From NCBI RefSeq assembly GCF_031501865.1, contig NZ_JARRCW010000001.1, forward strand, positions 257,001 through 321,000: 64,000 nt of DNA, given 5' to 3'. Origin of the DNA: Pseudovibrio sp. M1P-2-3. GTDB taxonomy: Bacteria > Pseudomonadota > Alphaproteobacteria > Rhizobiales > Stappiaceae. Positions 54,907 to 63,364 of this stretch are shown piece by piece (the stretch's first letter is position 1; the number at the start of each line of letters is the position of its first letter). Position numbers and translations under genes: made by a program. The notes beneath the pieces were generated by a model, which saw only the letters and a list, made by a program, of their open reading frames with translations, was not told where the DNA came from and searched no databases.

Positions 54907-54909
54907 ATT

Positions 54910-55200
54910 CTAGACCTCCGGGTTATTGAAGACCCATTCCCATGGACGGATTTCGACAGTTTCAAAAAGACCCGCTTGGGCGTAGGGGTCTTCGGAGGCA
55001 ATTGCAAGTGCTTCATCACGATTGGCGACTTCAAGAATAACGAGCGAGCCACTAGGTGTTGTCATATCGTCCGCCAGAAATGGGCCCGCTGCTTTTAAGC
55101 GTTCGCCCAGACCCTTAAGAAACTCACGGTGTGAGGGGCGATGTTTTAGGCGAAGATCCACGGAATGGGCCTTGTCGGTACAAATGAGGGCATAAAGCAT
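54910..55200 (-). CDS. YCII-family protein
   Basis: The 96-residue protein has the YCII pattern: ALICTDKAHSVDLRLKHRPSHREFL with the conserved H/R, GPFLADDMTTPSGSLVILEV, and DPYAQAGLFETVEIRPW. Family members include EthD-like and dehydrochlorinase-type enzymes with a ferredoxin-like fold; the role here is unknown. It lies 69 bases from gpsA and three bases before the EVE start. Confidence 0.88.
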   Translation of the reverse strand: MLYALICTDKAHSVDLRLKHRPSHREFLKGLGERLKAAGPFLADDMTTPSGSLVILEVANRDEALAIASEDPYAQAGLFETVEIRPWEWVFNNPEV

Positions 55201-55269
55201 TGTGCAGGTCTCCCTTGCTTTAGATGGCTACCCGTTTCGGGTAGGAAATTGAGAATCGATATAAATAGG

Positions 55270-56277
55270 TTATAGCGCTTCGCGCTTCAGCGGGCGCGTC
55301 ATTAGGTCGCTTAAAGCGCGCCCGACACTTAATTCTCCAGCGATAACTTTAGAAATGCTCTGGGCAATGGGCATTTCAATCTGGTGTTGAGCTGCAAGCT
55401 TGACAGCAATTTTGGCCGAGTAGGCTCCTTCTGCCAGCTTTTGCCCCGGAGCAACCAGATCCGTTGCAGATTTACCCTTGCCTAGCTCCACTCCGAATGA
55501 GAAATTGCGCGATTGGGTGGAAGAACACGTGAGAATAAGATCACCTAGGCCCGAAAGCCCTGTCAAGGTCTCACGTTTTGCGCCAAGGGCCACTCCAAGG
55601 CGGGTAAGCTCGGCAAAGCCGCGGGTCGTCAGAGCAGCTTGCGCACTGGAGCCAAGCCCGAAGCCAACGGCGGCACCACAAGCGATGGCGAGCACATTTT
55701 TCAAGGCCCCCCCGATTTGAACACCAATTAAGTCATCGCTCGCATAGGGGCGCAAACTCGTGGACGCAAGCGCTTGGCTCAAGGCATCCGTGCGCTCAAT
55801 GTCGGGTGTTGCGATGGTGACTGCCGTAGGTAAACCGGAGGCGACATCATGTGCAAAGCTGGGACCGGATAGGGCCCCAGCAATAACTTCCGGCAGTTCT
55901 TGCTTGACCACGTCAGAAAGAAGAAGGCCTGTTTCCGCTTCAATGCCTTTTGCGCATAACAAAAGTGGAGTGCCCTCCCGCACCAAGCCTTTCATTGCTT
56001 TGAGCATCTGGCGCGTTGACTGGGCCGGTGTTACGAGCAGAACCGCTTGAGCATCTGCCAGAGCTTTGCTTAAGCTGGCCGTTGCAAGAAGGTCTTCATT
56101 CCAAGTAATACCCGGCAGGTACTTGGGGTTTTGATGGGTGGTGGCAATCGTGCGAGCCGTGTTTTCATCCCGCGCCCATAAAACGGTTTGCCTTTCTGCC
56201 CTGTGTGCAGCAAGTGCCAGAGCTGTCCCCCAGGAGCCACCTCCCAGAACGCAGATATTTTGAAAGGCCTCAGTCAT
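55270..56277 (-). CDS. gpsA: Glycerol-3-phosphate dehydrogenase [NAD(P)+]
   Basis: The 335-residue enzyme has the N-terminal NAD loop ICVLGGGSWGTALALAAH, ATTHQNPKYLPGI, LCAKGIEAETGLLLSDVV, AGALSGPSFAHDVASG, and the catalytic lysine in GGALKNVLAIACGAAVG. It makes sn-glycerol 3-phosphate for membrane lipids. The start at 56277 opens MTEAFQNICV; the longer frame upstream is not conserved. It follows tsaD by about 70 bases. Confidence 0.96.
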   Translation of the reverse strand: MTEAFQNICVLGGGSWGTALALAAHRAERQTVLWARDENTARTIATTHQNPKYLPGITWNEDLLATASLSKALADAQAVLLVTPAQSTRQMLKAMKGLVREGTPLLLCAKGIEAETGLLLSDVVKQELPEVIAGALSGPSFAHDVASGLPTAVTIATPDIERTDALSQALASTSLRPYASDDLIGVQIGGALKNVLAIACGAAVGFGLGSSAQAALTTRGFAELTRLGVALGAKRETLTGLSGLGDLILTCSSTQSRNFSFGVELGKGKSATDLVAPGQKLAEGAYSAKIAVKLAAQHQIEMPIAQSISKVIAGELSVGRALSDLMTRPLKREAL

Positions 56278-56346
56278 TAGCGGTGGATCCTTAGTTAAAG
56301 TGTGCCTTTGTCCTGCGTGCATGGTTTGGCATTTTACCCGTCAAAT

Positions 56347-57462
56347 TCAAACCTTAGCGCCTTTGCGACCAAAACCAAGCACACTTTCAGACATTTGGTC
56401 CAGTGGCCAGCGGGGGCGAGGGGACATGTCCATATCGTCTCCTTTTCCATTTCCCTCAAGGATATTCGGGTTCTTTGAGGAAAGATGGTTAAGCCGCTCC
56501 AATCCCGCCCAAGCAATCATGGCCGCATTATCAGTGCAAAGAGCATGCGGCGGGGCGACTAAGGTCGCATTATGGTTTTTTGCAACACTGGCGAGGCGGG
56601 TGCGAATTGCATCGTTTGCTGCAACACCGCCAGCGACAACCATGACGGGGTCAACCTCAGGGTATCTGTCTTTGAAAAGCTGGAAGGCCCGTGCACTGCG
56701 GTTTTCGATGACATCCGCGACAGCTTTTTGGAAGCCGGCACATAGGTCATTGACGGTTTGCTCGCTCACCGGCTCTTCTTTAAGTGCAGCCGTTCGCACA
56801 GCCGTTTTCAAGCCCGCAAATGACATTTCCAGTCCTTCACGGTTTAAAAGAGGTCTGGGGAGGGAGAACCGCTCAGCGTCTCCCTTTTGGGCGGCTTTCT
56901 CAACTGCAGGTCCGCCGGGGTAGGCTAGGCCGAGAAGTTTTGCTGTTTTGTCAAAAGCTTCACCAATGGCGTCGTCAATAGTTGTTCCCAGCCTTTCATA
57001 ATCCCCAAGCCCTTTCACAAGCAGGTACTGCGTGTGTCCGCCGGAAACGAGCAGCAGGAGATAGGGAAAGGCGACCTGATCTGTCAGGCGTGCAGTCAGC
57101 GCGTGTCCTTCCAGATGATTGACCCCGATCAGGGGTTTGTCGGCGGCCATTGCGAGGGCTTTAGCTGTCATGAGGCCAACAATGACACCGCCGATCAAGC
57201 CCGGACCCGCAGTCGCGGCAACTCCGGAGATGTTCGTCCAGTCTTTGCCAGCTTCGCGCATAGCTTGCTCAACAATACCGTCGAGTACCTGAATATGAGA
57301 GCGGGCCGCGATTTCAGGGACGACACCCCCGAATGAAGCATGCTCATTTATTTGTGAGCGAACGACGTTGGAAAGGATTTGACCTTTGCCACTTTGATCC
57401 ATTTCAACGACGGCGGCAGCCGTTTCATCGCAACTTGTCTCAATGCCGAGGACGGTCAGCAC
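56347..57462 (-). CDS. tsaD: tRNA N6-threonylcarbamoyladenosine transferase TsaD
   Basis: The 371-residue protein of the Kae1/TsaD family starts [19 protein letters not shown] and has [12 protein letters not shown] with the metal His pair, [10 protein letters not shown], and [13 protein letters not shown]. It transfers threonylcarbamoyl to A37 of ANN-decoding tRNAs with TsaB and TsaE. It is divergent from hemC, sharing a 102-base promoter region. The C-terminal 25 residues are basic and Pro-rich. Confidence 0.97.
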   Translation of the reverse strand: MLTVLGIETSCDETAAAVVEMDQSGKGQILSNVVRSQINEHASFGGVVPEIAARSHIQVLDGIVEQAMREAGKDWTNISGVAATAGPGLIGGVIVGLMTAKALAMAADKPLIGVNHLEGHALTARLTDQVAFPYLLLLVSGGHTQYLLVKGLGDYERLGTTIDDAIGEAFDKTAKLLGLAYPGGPAVEKAAQKGDAERFSLPRPLLNREGLEMSFAGLKTAVRTAALKEEPVSEQTVNDLCAGFQKAVADVIENRSARAFQLFKDRYPEVDPVMVVAGGVAANDAIRTRLASVAKNHNATLVAPPHALCTDNAAMIAWAGLERLNHLSSKNPNILEGNGKGDDMDMSPRPRWPLDQMSESVLGFGRKGAKV

Positions 57463-57564
57463 TTTTGATCTCCTTTGCCCACTTGAATATTAGCCGATTG
57501 ATTTTGAGGGCTTATCCATTTATCGCTCGTGTAACATGAGCCCCTAACATTGGGAAAGTGATCC

Positions 57565-58488
57565 TTGCAGATAAAACCTATTAAAATTGGAACTCGTGGC
57601 AGTGCACTGGCTTTGGCACAGGCCCATGAAACCCGAAGCCGGTTAATGAAAGCACATAACCTGCCAGAGGAATCCTTTGAAATTATCGTCATCAAGACCT
57701 CTGGAGATCGCATACAGGATCGCCCTCTTTCAGAAGCTGGTGGCAAGGGGTTGTTTACAAAGGAAATCGAAGAAGCCCTTCTGGACAAGTCAATTGATCT
57801 GGCTGTGCACTCTTCCAAGGACATGCCGACAGTTTTGCCTGATGGTCTGGCGCTGACAACGTTTTTGCCGCGTGAAGATGTGCGCGATGCCTTTCTTTCC
57901 AGAAAAGTCGGAACTTTGGAAGAATTGCCGCACGGTGCCGTAGTCGGGTCCTCGTCGCTTCGCCGTCAGGCTCAGATCAAACGCCTGAGACCGGATCTGG
58001 ACGTGGTGATGTATCGGGGCAATCTCCAGACACGGTTGCGGAAACTTTCAGAGGGCGCAGTTGATGCAACTTTCCTCGCCTATGCGGGTATCCGCCGCTT
58101 GGGGCTGGAACAGGAAGTTACCTCCCTACTAGATACCCAGAAGTTTTTGCCGGCTGTTGGCCAAGGGGCCATTTGCATTGAAGCGCGAATCGGAGATGAA
58201 GAGACGGCGCAGCTCCTTGCAAAAATCCACCACGGCGAGACAGAAAGCAGATTGCTTCTGGAGCGTGCGTTTCTGGCTGAAATGGATGGATCTTGCCGGA
58301 CACCGATTGCGGGTCTTGCAATTGTTGAGGGAGACACAATTTCTTTTAAAGGGGAAGTGATCAAACCTGATGGCAGCCAAACCCATACGATAGAACGAAC
58401 TGGACCGCTTGCAGATGCACAAGCTATTGGCCGGGAAGCAGGTATTGCACTTCGGCAAAAAGCAGGGCCGAACTTTTTGGAGAGTTGA
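57565..58488 (+). CDS. hemC: Porphobilinogen deaminase (hydroxymethylbilane synthase)
   Basis: The 307-residue enzyme has [20 protein letters not shown], the Asp and Arg active-site region [11 protein letters not shown] and [12 protein letters not shown], and the dipyrromethane-carrying Cys244 in [11 protein letters not shown]. It polymerises four porphobilinogens in heme synthesis. It starts with TTG after GGGAAAG. hemD follows without a gap. Confidence 0.96.
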   Translation: MQIKPIKIGTRGSALALAQAHETRSRLMKAHNLPEESFEIIVIKTSGDRIQDRPLSEAGGKGLFTKEIEEALLDKSIDLAVHSSKDMPTVLPDGLALTTFLPREDVRDAFLSRKVGTLEELPHGAVVGSSSLRRQAQIKRLRPDLDVVMYRGNLQTRLRKLSEGAVDATFLAYAGIRRLGLEQEVTSLLDTQKFLPAVGQGAICIEARIGDEETAQLLAKIHHGETESRLLLERAFLAEMDGSCRTPIAGLAIVEGDTISFKGEVIKPDGSQTHTIERTGPLADAQAIGREAGIALRQKAGPNFLES

Positions 58489-59202
58489 TTGGAGCTTTTG
58501 GTAACAAGGGCTGAACCTCAGGCAACCCAGACAGCCCAACGGCTGCAGGCGCTCGGACATTCCGTCACGGTTGCACCGATGCTGGAGTGTGAAGTCCTTC
58601 TTGTTCCAGATGAGCCGCTACACCATGCGGGGGCTGTGGTGTTTACCAGTTCCCGTGCGGTTGAAGCCCTCACGGGGCAACCGCTGCTTGATACCCTTAT
58701 CGGGCTTCCCGCATTTACAGTGGGAGATAAAACTGCAGAAGCAGCCAAAGCCTCTGGGTTTTCAGATGTTAGAAGTGCCTCCGGCACCCTTGAGGAATTG
58801 AAGACCACTATTAAACAGGCAAAGCTGCAAGGGGAGCTGATGTACTTGGCTGGACAGGAGCGCAGCGGCGACCTGCTTGGAGATCTGGAGCCCTTTGGCA
58901 TCAAAGGGCAAATTCTTGAGGTCTACCGGATGAGGGCGGCGGCGAGCCTTCCAGATGAAATCCTGTTAAAATTACGGAGTGGTGTCGTTGACGGGGTCCT
59001 GCTTTACTCTTTACGCACTGCTGAAGTCTTTATGCGCTGCGTTGAACATGAAAATGCCACAGAAAGCCTTAACTCTATGATAGCATTCAGCCTTTCATCA
59101 AAATGTAAGTCTGTGCTAGGGGCGTTTCATCATGTGATGGTAGCCAGAACACCAACAGAATCTGCGCTTTTTGATTTAACGTTAAGAAAGAGCGAACTAT
59201 AA
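58489..59202 (+). CDS. hemD: Uroporphyrinogen-III synthase
   Basis: The 237-residue protein has LLVTRAEPQATQTAQRLQALGHSV, VFTSSRAVEAL, FTVGDKTAEAAKASGF and YLAGQERSGDL, the usual weakly conserved pattern of HemD. It closes hydroxymethylbilane with inversion of ring D. TTG 58489 begins one base after the hemC stop, with TTGGAGAG upstream. Its position between hemC and the mitofilin-like gene supports the call. Confidence 0.9.
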   Translation: MELLVTRAEPQATQTAQRLQALGHSVTVAPMLECEVLLVPDEPLHHAGAVVFTSSRAVEALTGQPLLDTLIGLPAFTVGDKTAEAAKASGFSDVRSASGTLEELKTTIKQAKLQGELMYLAGQERSGDLLGDLEPFGIKGQILEVYRMRAAASLPDEILLKLRSGVVDGVLLYSLRTAEVFMRCVEHENATESLNSMIAFSLSSKCKSVLGAFHHVMVARTPTESALFDLTLRKSEL

Positions 59203-59316
59203 ACAATCCAATACTCACTGCGTATTTGTGGGTATGCTACATGCGACTGTTTAAACCTCACCATGGGGAGGATGCGAACATTCCTTTGTAGTTGCTAATC
59301 TGATGAGGTTACTTAT

Positions 59317-61233
59317 ATGGCAACTGGCAAAAATACTCCTGGATCGTCTGGAGGAAAGGGCTCTTCCGGCCATTCAAGAAGTAGACCATCAGGGCGCTCG
59401 GCACCCTCTAAAGATGTGACCATTGACCTGACTGCTAAGGATGTCTCGGAAAGTAAAAAGCCAGATGCAACCTCTCAAGCACAAAAGGGTGGGGCAGAGA
59501 AAAAAACAGGTTCCCCTGCTGGCGCCAAACCCGCGCCGACCTCTGGAAAGACCACTCCGCAATCTGCTGGTTTGAAGCCAAAACCTGCGCCTGATGAAGC
59601 CAAAAAAACTGTTACTGAACAACAAAAAACGACGGTGCAGACGGAAAAGGCAAAAAGCCCTGTTTCAGGTGCTGTAAAGCCAGCGGGCAAAGAAACAGAG
59701 GGTTCAGCAGACAAAAAAACAGAGGCTTCCCAAAAGCTGGCGGTTGATCAGGCGGAAAAGAAAAGTAGCACGGGTGTCACGCCCAAAACTGACACATCTT
59801 CCAAACCAACAAAAGCCGCTGGGCCCAATGCTGAGGGCAAGCAGACGAGCGGTAAAGAGCCGCCAAATGGCGGTGGAGGGAGTGGCAGTACCACTGCGGG
59901 AAGCGGCGAACCCAAAGGGCATGGCGCTCTGTCATTGATTCTAGCAGGTTTGATCGGCGGGGCTGTTGTTGTTGGTGGTGGCTATGGTCTGCATAAAGCA
60001 GGTCTGATTGACTTTAGCAGCGTACAATCGACAGCATCTCCTGTCTTGAGTAAATACATAGAAGCTGCTGAAGTCCGCTTTGCGGCTTTGGAAGACACAC
60101 TTCTGAAGGGCAACGTACCTGCATTGGAACCGAGTTTGAGCCCTCAGGAGATTGATGCTATTGCCAGCCGCCTGACGAAAGTGGAAACTACTCAAAGTGA
60201 GCAGGCTGCAGCAGTCAGCCCTCCTCTAAGCAAGGAAATTCAAGCGCAGGTAAATGATCTGGCTTCTGGCTTCCAGAAATTACGCAGTGAGGTGGCAGAG
60301 GGCTATCAAGGGGAGAATTCGCAGGCCGCAACCCTCAGCGCGTCAATTGCGAGCTTGAAAGATAAAGTTACCACTCTGGAGCAAAATAGTGCATCCGCTC
60401 AAACAGGCTTTTCTGCAGAAGAGCAGGCTCAAATAAGTGCTCTGGAAAAGAAGCTTGATACTCTGGAAAGCACTTTGTCGGCGCAGGTAGAGGCATTCAA
60501 CACATCCTCCGCCAACTTGCAATCTGACCTTGCTAAGCTGATGAAAGCAATGGGCCTACAAGAAACCAGTCAAACCCAGCTACAAAGCGAGATTTCATCT
60601 CTTCTCAAAAATTTCCAAGAAACAGCACAAGCATCCAGTGCAAGACTGGATAAGCTGGAAAGTGAGATCAAGAGAGTTGGAGTTCAGGAAAATGCGGCGC
60701 GTCTGGTTGCTGCAACTTCCCTTAAAATGGCAATTGATAGCGGAAATCCTTATTTGAATGAGCTGGCAACCATGCAGACTTTCTATCCAGGAAACAGTCA
60801 GCAAATACAAGAGTTGGAAGCCTATGCGAAAACAGGAATCCCAACCAAAGCCCAGCTCATTTCAAGCTTTGGAAATGTTGCGCGTAAGATGAGTGCGCAG
60901 GAACAAAGTAAATCTTCAGAAGGTACGCTGGATCATTTGTTGAGCGGTGCCAAGTCACTCATTTCTATCCGTAAAGTTGGGGAGTCGGGCGGCAATGATC
61001 CTCTTGGACTTCTTGGTAAAATGGAAGCTCGGGTTGAGACTGGAGACCTGAATGGAGCCATGCGGGCTTACGAGCAGTTGCCTGAATCCATGAAACTGGC
61101 TGGGAAACAATGGGCTGGCGAAGTAAGTGCCCGCCTGACCGTAGATCAAATAAGCGACACAATTAACAATGAAGTTTTGCAAAGCATTGTCAAATCTTCA
61201 GCCAATAACTCTGCGAAAGGTGCAGGCGAATGA
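59317..61233 (+). CDS. Mitofilin/MICOS-like inner membrane protein
   Basis: The 638-residue protein has a Lys/Pro/Ala/Thr-rich cytoplasmic N-terminus (about 1-200), one membrane helix at about 206-226 (LSLILAGLIGGAVVVGGGYG), a long coiled-coil periplasmic region (about 250-470) rich in Leu/Gln/Glu/Ser heptads, and a C-terminal mitofilin domain (RLDKLESEIKRVGVQENAAR to LEARVETGDLNGAMRAYEQL). The family, relatives of mitochondrial Mic60, shapes intracytoplasmic membranes in alphaproteobacteria. It is in a hem operon, as usual, and overlaps the HemY gene by four bases. Confidence 0.87.
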   Translation: MATGKNTPGSSGGKGSSGHSRSRPSGRSAPSKDVTIDLTAKDVSESKKPDATSQAQKGGAEKKTGSPAGAKPAPTSGKTTPQSAGLKPKPAPDEAKKTVTEQQKTTVQTEKAKSPVSGAVKPAGKETEGSADKKTEASQKLAVDQAEKKSSTGVTPKTDTSSKPTKAAGPNAEGKQTSGKEPPNGGGGSGSTTAGSGEPKGHGALSLILAGLIGGAVVVGGGYGLHKAGLIDFSSVQSTASPVLSKYIEAAEVRFAALEDTLLKGNVPALEPSLSPQEIDAIASRLTKVETTQSEQAAAVSPPLSKEIQAQVNDLASGFQKLRSEVAEGYQGENSQAATLSASIASLKDKVTTLEQNSASAQTGFSAEEQAQISALEKKLDTLESTLSAQVEAFNTSSANLQSDLAKLMKAMGLQETSQTQLQSEISSLLKNFQETAQASSARLDKLESEIKRVGVQENAARLVAATSLKMAIDSGNPYLNELATMQTFYPGNSQQIQELEAYAKTGIPTKAQLISSFGNVARKMSAQEQSKSSEGTLDHLLSGAKSLISIRKVGESGGNDPLGLLGKMEARVETGDLNGAMRAYEQLPESMKLAGKQWAGEVSARLTVDQISDTINNEVLQSIVKSSANNSAKGAGE

Positions 61234-62867
61234 TCCGCGTATTAACCTTTCTTTTTCTTGTTTTTCTTTTTGCTCTGGGTGGTGCGTGGATTGCGGAACG
61301 CCCGGGGATCGTTTCCATTGATTGGGAAGGGTACCGCATACAAGCCAGCCTGATGACCTCGGTTATTGGTGTGCTTGGATTGATTGTCGTCGGAATTGTG
61401 GTGTGGGGCGCCTTCAGGCTTGTCTGGCGCTCTCCCAAGCTCACGTCCCAGTACATGCAGCGCAGGAAAAAAGATCAAGGCTATACCGCCCTTTCCAAAG
61501 GCATCATGGCTCTTGGTGCAGGAGATCCCCTGTTGGCCAGACGGCACGGCATGCATGCTGACAAACTCTTGAAAGGGGATGAGCCAGCCGTGAAATTGCT
61601 GCTTGCGCAAACCTCTCAAATCGCTGGCAACTCACAGGAGAGCCGGAGCCGCTTTGAAGCGATGCTGGAAGACCCCCGCTCAAAAACTGTTGGGCTGCAT
61701 GGCTTGTTTGTGGAGGCTGAAAGAGAAAATGAGCCAGAAGCTGCCCATCATTTTGCTGAAAGAGCTGCGGATCTTGTTCCGGGTTTGAAATGGGCAGGAA
61801 ATGCTGTTCTGGGATATCAGGCTGTTTCGGGTGATTGGGAGAGTGCGGTTTCTGCGCTGGATCGCAATTATAACTCCAAGCTTATCGATCGTAAAACACA
61901 TCGCCGGCACAAAGCTGTCTTGATCACGGCACGGGCGCTGGAGTTGGAGGATCAACAACCCGACAAGGCCCGTTCGCTTGCTCGTGAAGCCCATGGATTG
62001 GCTCCGGACCTTGTACCCGCTGGCCTTCTTGCTGCTCGTTTATACATTCGAAAAGGCGATGTGCGCAAAGCCTCGAAAATTCTGGAGGCAACATGGAAGC
62101 TCTGTCCGCATCCTGATGTTGCCAATGCCTATATGCATGTGCGGCCCGGTGATAGTGTCGTGGAAAGATATAAGCGGGCAACTCACTTGAGTGCCTTGCG
62201 TGCCAACTCCACAGAAGGGGCCTTGGCTGTTGCTCTGGCTGCAATGGATGCGGGAAAGTTCGATGTGGCGAGAGAAAAACTGCGTGAAGTTTTAAAAAGC
62301 GACCCCAGTCAGCGCGCTTTCTTACTTATGGCGGATCTGGAAGATGCCGAACATGGGAACGAGGGGAGAGTTCGGGAATGGTTGGCCCGTGCGGTGAGAG
62401 CCCCCCAGGATAAAATGTGGATTGCTGACGGTATTTCCTCCGCCCACTGGGCGCCGGTCTCTCCTAAAACAGGGGAGATCGATGCATTCGAGTGGAAGAC
62501 GCCTGAGGGGTCCTTTGGTGTGGGCGATGAACTGGAAGTTCTGGATGATAGTCTTTTTGAACCGCCCGCTATTCCCGCAGCCGTAACAATTGTTTCCGAG
62601 CCAAGAGAGGAGGAAACAGACAAAAAGGGTGCGGAAGCTAAAGTGGCGGCAGAGGGTGATGTTGTCGAGCTTGAACCCGTGAAGGAAGAGCCTCAAACCC
62701 TTCAGGAAACTCAAAGTGAAGATGACCAGGAAGCCAAGAAGGCATCAACGTCTTCAGACAAAAAAGAAAGTTTAGTTGACTTTCCCATGAAGCATTTGCC
62801 CGATGACCCGGGGCCAGACAAAAAGGAAAGCTCCGGCAAAGATGATAGCTATCGTTTTTTTAGATAG
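61230..62867 (+). CDS. hemY: HemY N-terminal domain protein (TPR)
   Basis: The 545-residue protein has two N-terminal membrane helices (FLFLVFLFALGGAWIAE and TSVIGVLGLIVVGIVVWGAF), the HemY_N domain, and TPR-like repeats through about residue 400. The acidic/Lys-rich C-terminus (about 430-545) is disordered. It is the standard partner of the mitofilin-like gene in alphaproteobacteria. It is not the oxidase HemY of Firmicutes. Its start overlaps the upstream stop (ATGA). Confidence 0.88.
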   Translation: MIRVLTFLFLVFLFALGGAWIAERPGIVSIDWEGYRIQASLMTSVIGVLGLIVVGIVVWGAFRLVWRSPKLTSQYMQRRKKDQGYTALSKGIMALGAGDPLLARRHGMHADKLLKGDEPAVKLLLAQTSQIAGNSQESRSRFEAMLEDPRSKTVGLHGLFVEAERENEPEAAHHFAERAADLVPGLKWAGNAVLGYQAVSGDWESAVSALDRNYNSKLIDRKTHRRHKAVLITARALELEDQQPDKARSLAREAHGLAPDLVPAGLLAARLYIRKGDVRKASKILEATWKLCPHPDVANAYMHVRPGDSVVERYKRATHLSALRANSTEGALAVALAAMDAGKFDVAREKLREVLKSDPSQRAFLLMADLEDAEHGNEGRVREWLARAVRAPQDKMWIADGISSAHWAPVSPKTGEIDAFEWKTPEGSFGVGDELEVLDDSLFEPPAIPAAVTIVSEPREEETDKKGAEAKVAAEGDVVELEPVKEEPQTLQETQSEDDQEAKKASTSSDKKESLVDFPMKHLPDDPGPDKKESSGKDDSYRFFR

Positions 62868-62881
62868 AGGTTGGAGACGCT

Positions 62882-62988
62882 AGAGCATGTTCAGTTTGAT
62901 TAAAACCAATCAAACGAAAAGAACTCGTTCAAAATAAATAAGTTAGAGCGCGAGGCGTGAATGAAAATGAATGCGACGTACTCTAACT
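62882..62988. repeat. RIME-like repeat, copy C
   Basis: This copy of module 1 (10386-10480) has the GTTTGATT/AATCAAAC hairpin (62894-62915), then GAACTCGTT, TTAGAGCGCGAG and GACGTACTCTAA. It differs from copy B at many positions but keeps the folded form. It follows the hemY stop by about 14 bases. Confidence 0.65.
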
Positions 62989-63066
62989 TTACTCTTCAAG
63001 TGTGGGCAGTTCCCATGATCCCCTTGCATCCTTCGATGTGCTTGGGTATCAAAATACACGCTGCTT

Positions 63067-63087
63067 GCGAGGAGTTCCTCTCCTCGC
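63067..63087. other. Hairpin just upstream of the tRNA gene
   Basis: GCGAGGAG (63067-63074) pairs with CTCCTCGC (63080-63087) around a five-base loop, seven bases before the tRNA. No T-run; it may mark the tRNA leader processing site. Confidence 0.4.
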
Positions 63088-63094
63088 ACCATAT

Positions 63095-63170
63095 GCCGCT
63101 GTAGCTCAGATGGTAGAGCACGTCATTCGTAATGATGGGGTCGAAGGTTCAAGTCCTTTCAGCGGCACCA
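63095..63170 (+). tRNA. tRNA-Thr (anticodon CGT)
   Basis: The sequence folds as a full cloverleaf: acceptor GCCGCTG/CAGCGGC, D arm with GCTC/GAGC, anticodon stem CGTCA/TGATG with loop TTCGTAA (CGT at 63128-63130), and T arm GAAGG-TTCAAGT-CCTTT. The CCA end is encoded. The 3' half of such a gene is a frequent integration site for genomic islands, and the sequence downstream fits that. Confidence 0.93.
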
Positions 63171-63203
63171 GTCTTTTCAATAAGTTAGCTCTTATTTTGA
63201 ATT

Positions 63204-63221
63204 GCCCCGTAAGGGGCTTTT
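63204..63221 (+). terminator. Terminator after tRNA-Thr
   Basis: GCCCC-GTAA-GGGGC (63204-63217) then TTTT. It is 33 bases after the tRNA 3' end. Confidence 0.7.
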
Positions 63222-63226
63222 CTGTT

Positions 63227-63249
63227 TGGGGTACTATCTGGGGTACTAT
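63227..63249. repeat. Tandem 12-bp repeat, candidate integrase arm-type sites
   Basis: TGGGGTACTAT occurs at 63227-63237 and again at 63239-63249. Repeated GGGGTA sequences just downstream of a tRNA 3' end are common in attachment sites of P4-type tyrosine integrases. The actual att core is not defined here, and no integrase gene is in view. Confidence 0.45.
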
Positions 63250-63364
63250 GATTTGTGGTGCTAGGGTGGTGCAACTATGTGTTGGTTTATGTGTGTTAGT
63301 ATTGCTCATAATTGTAAAACGTGCTGGATTGTTATCAATGTAATTTGAAAGACTTTGGTACATC

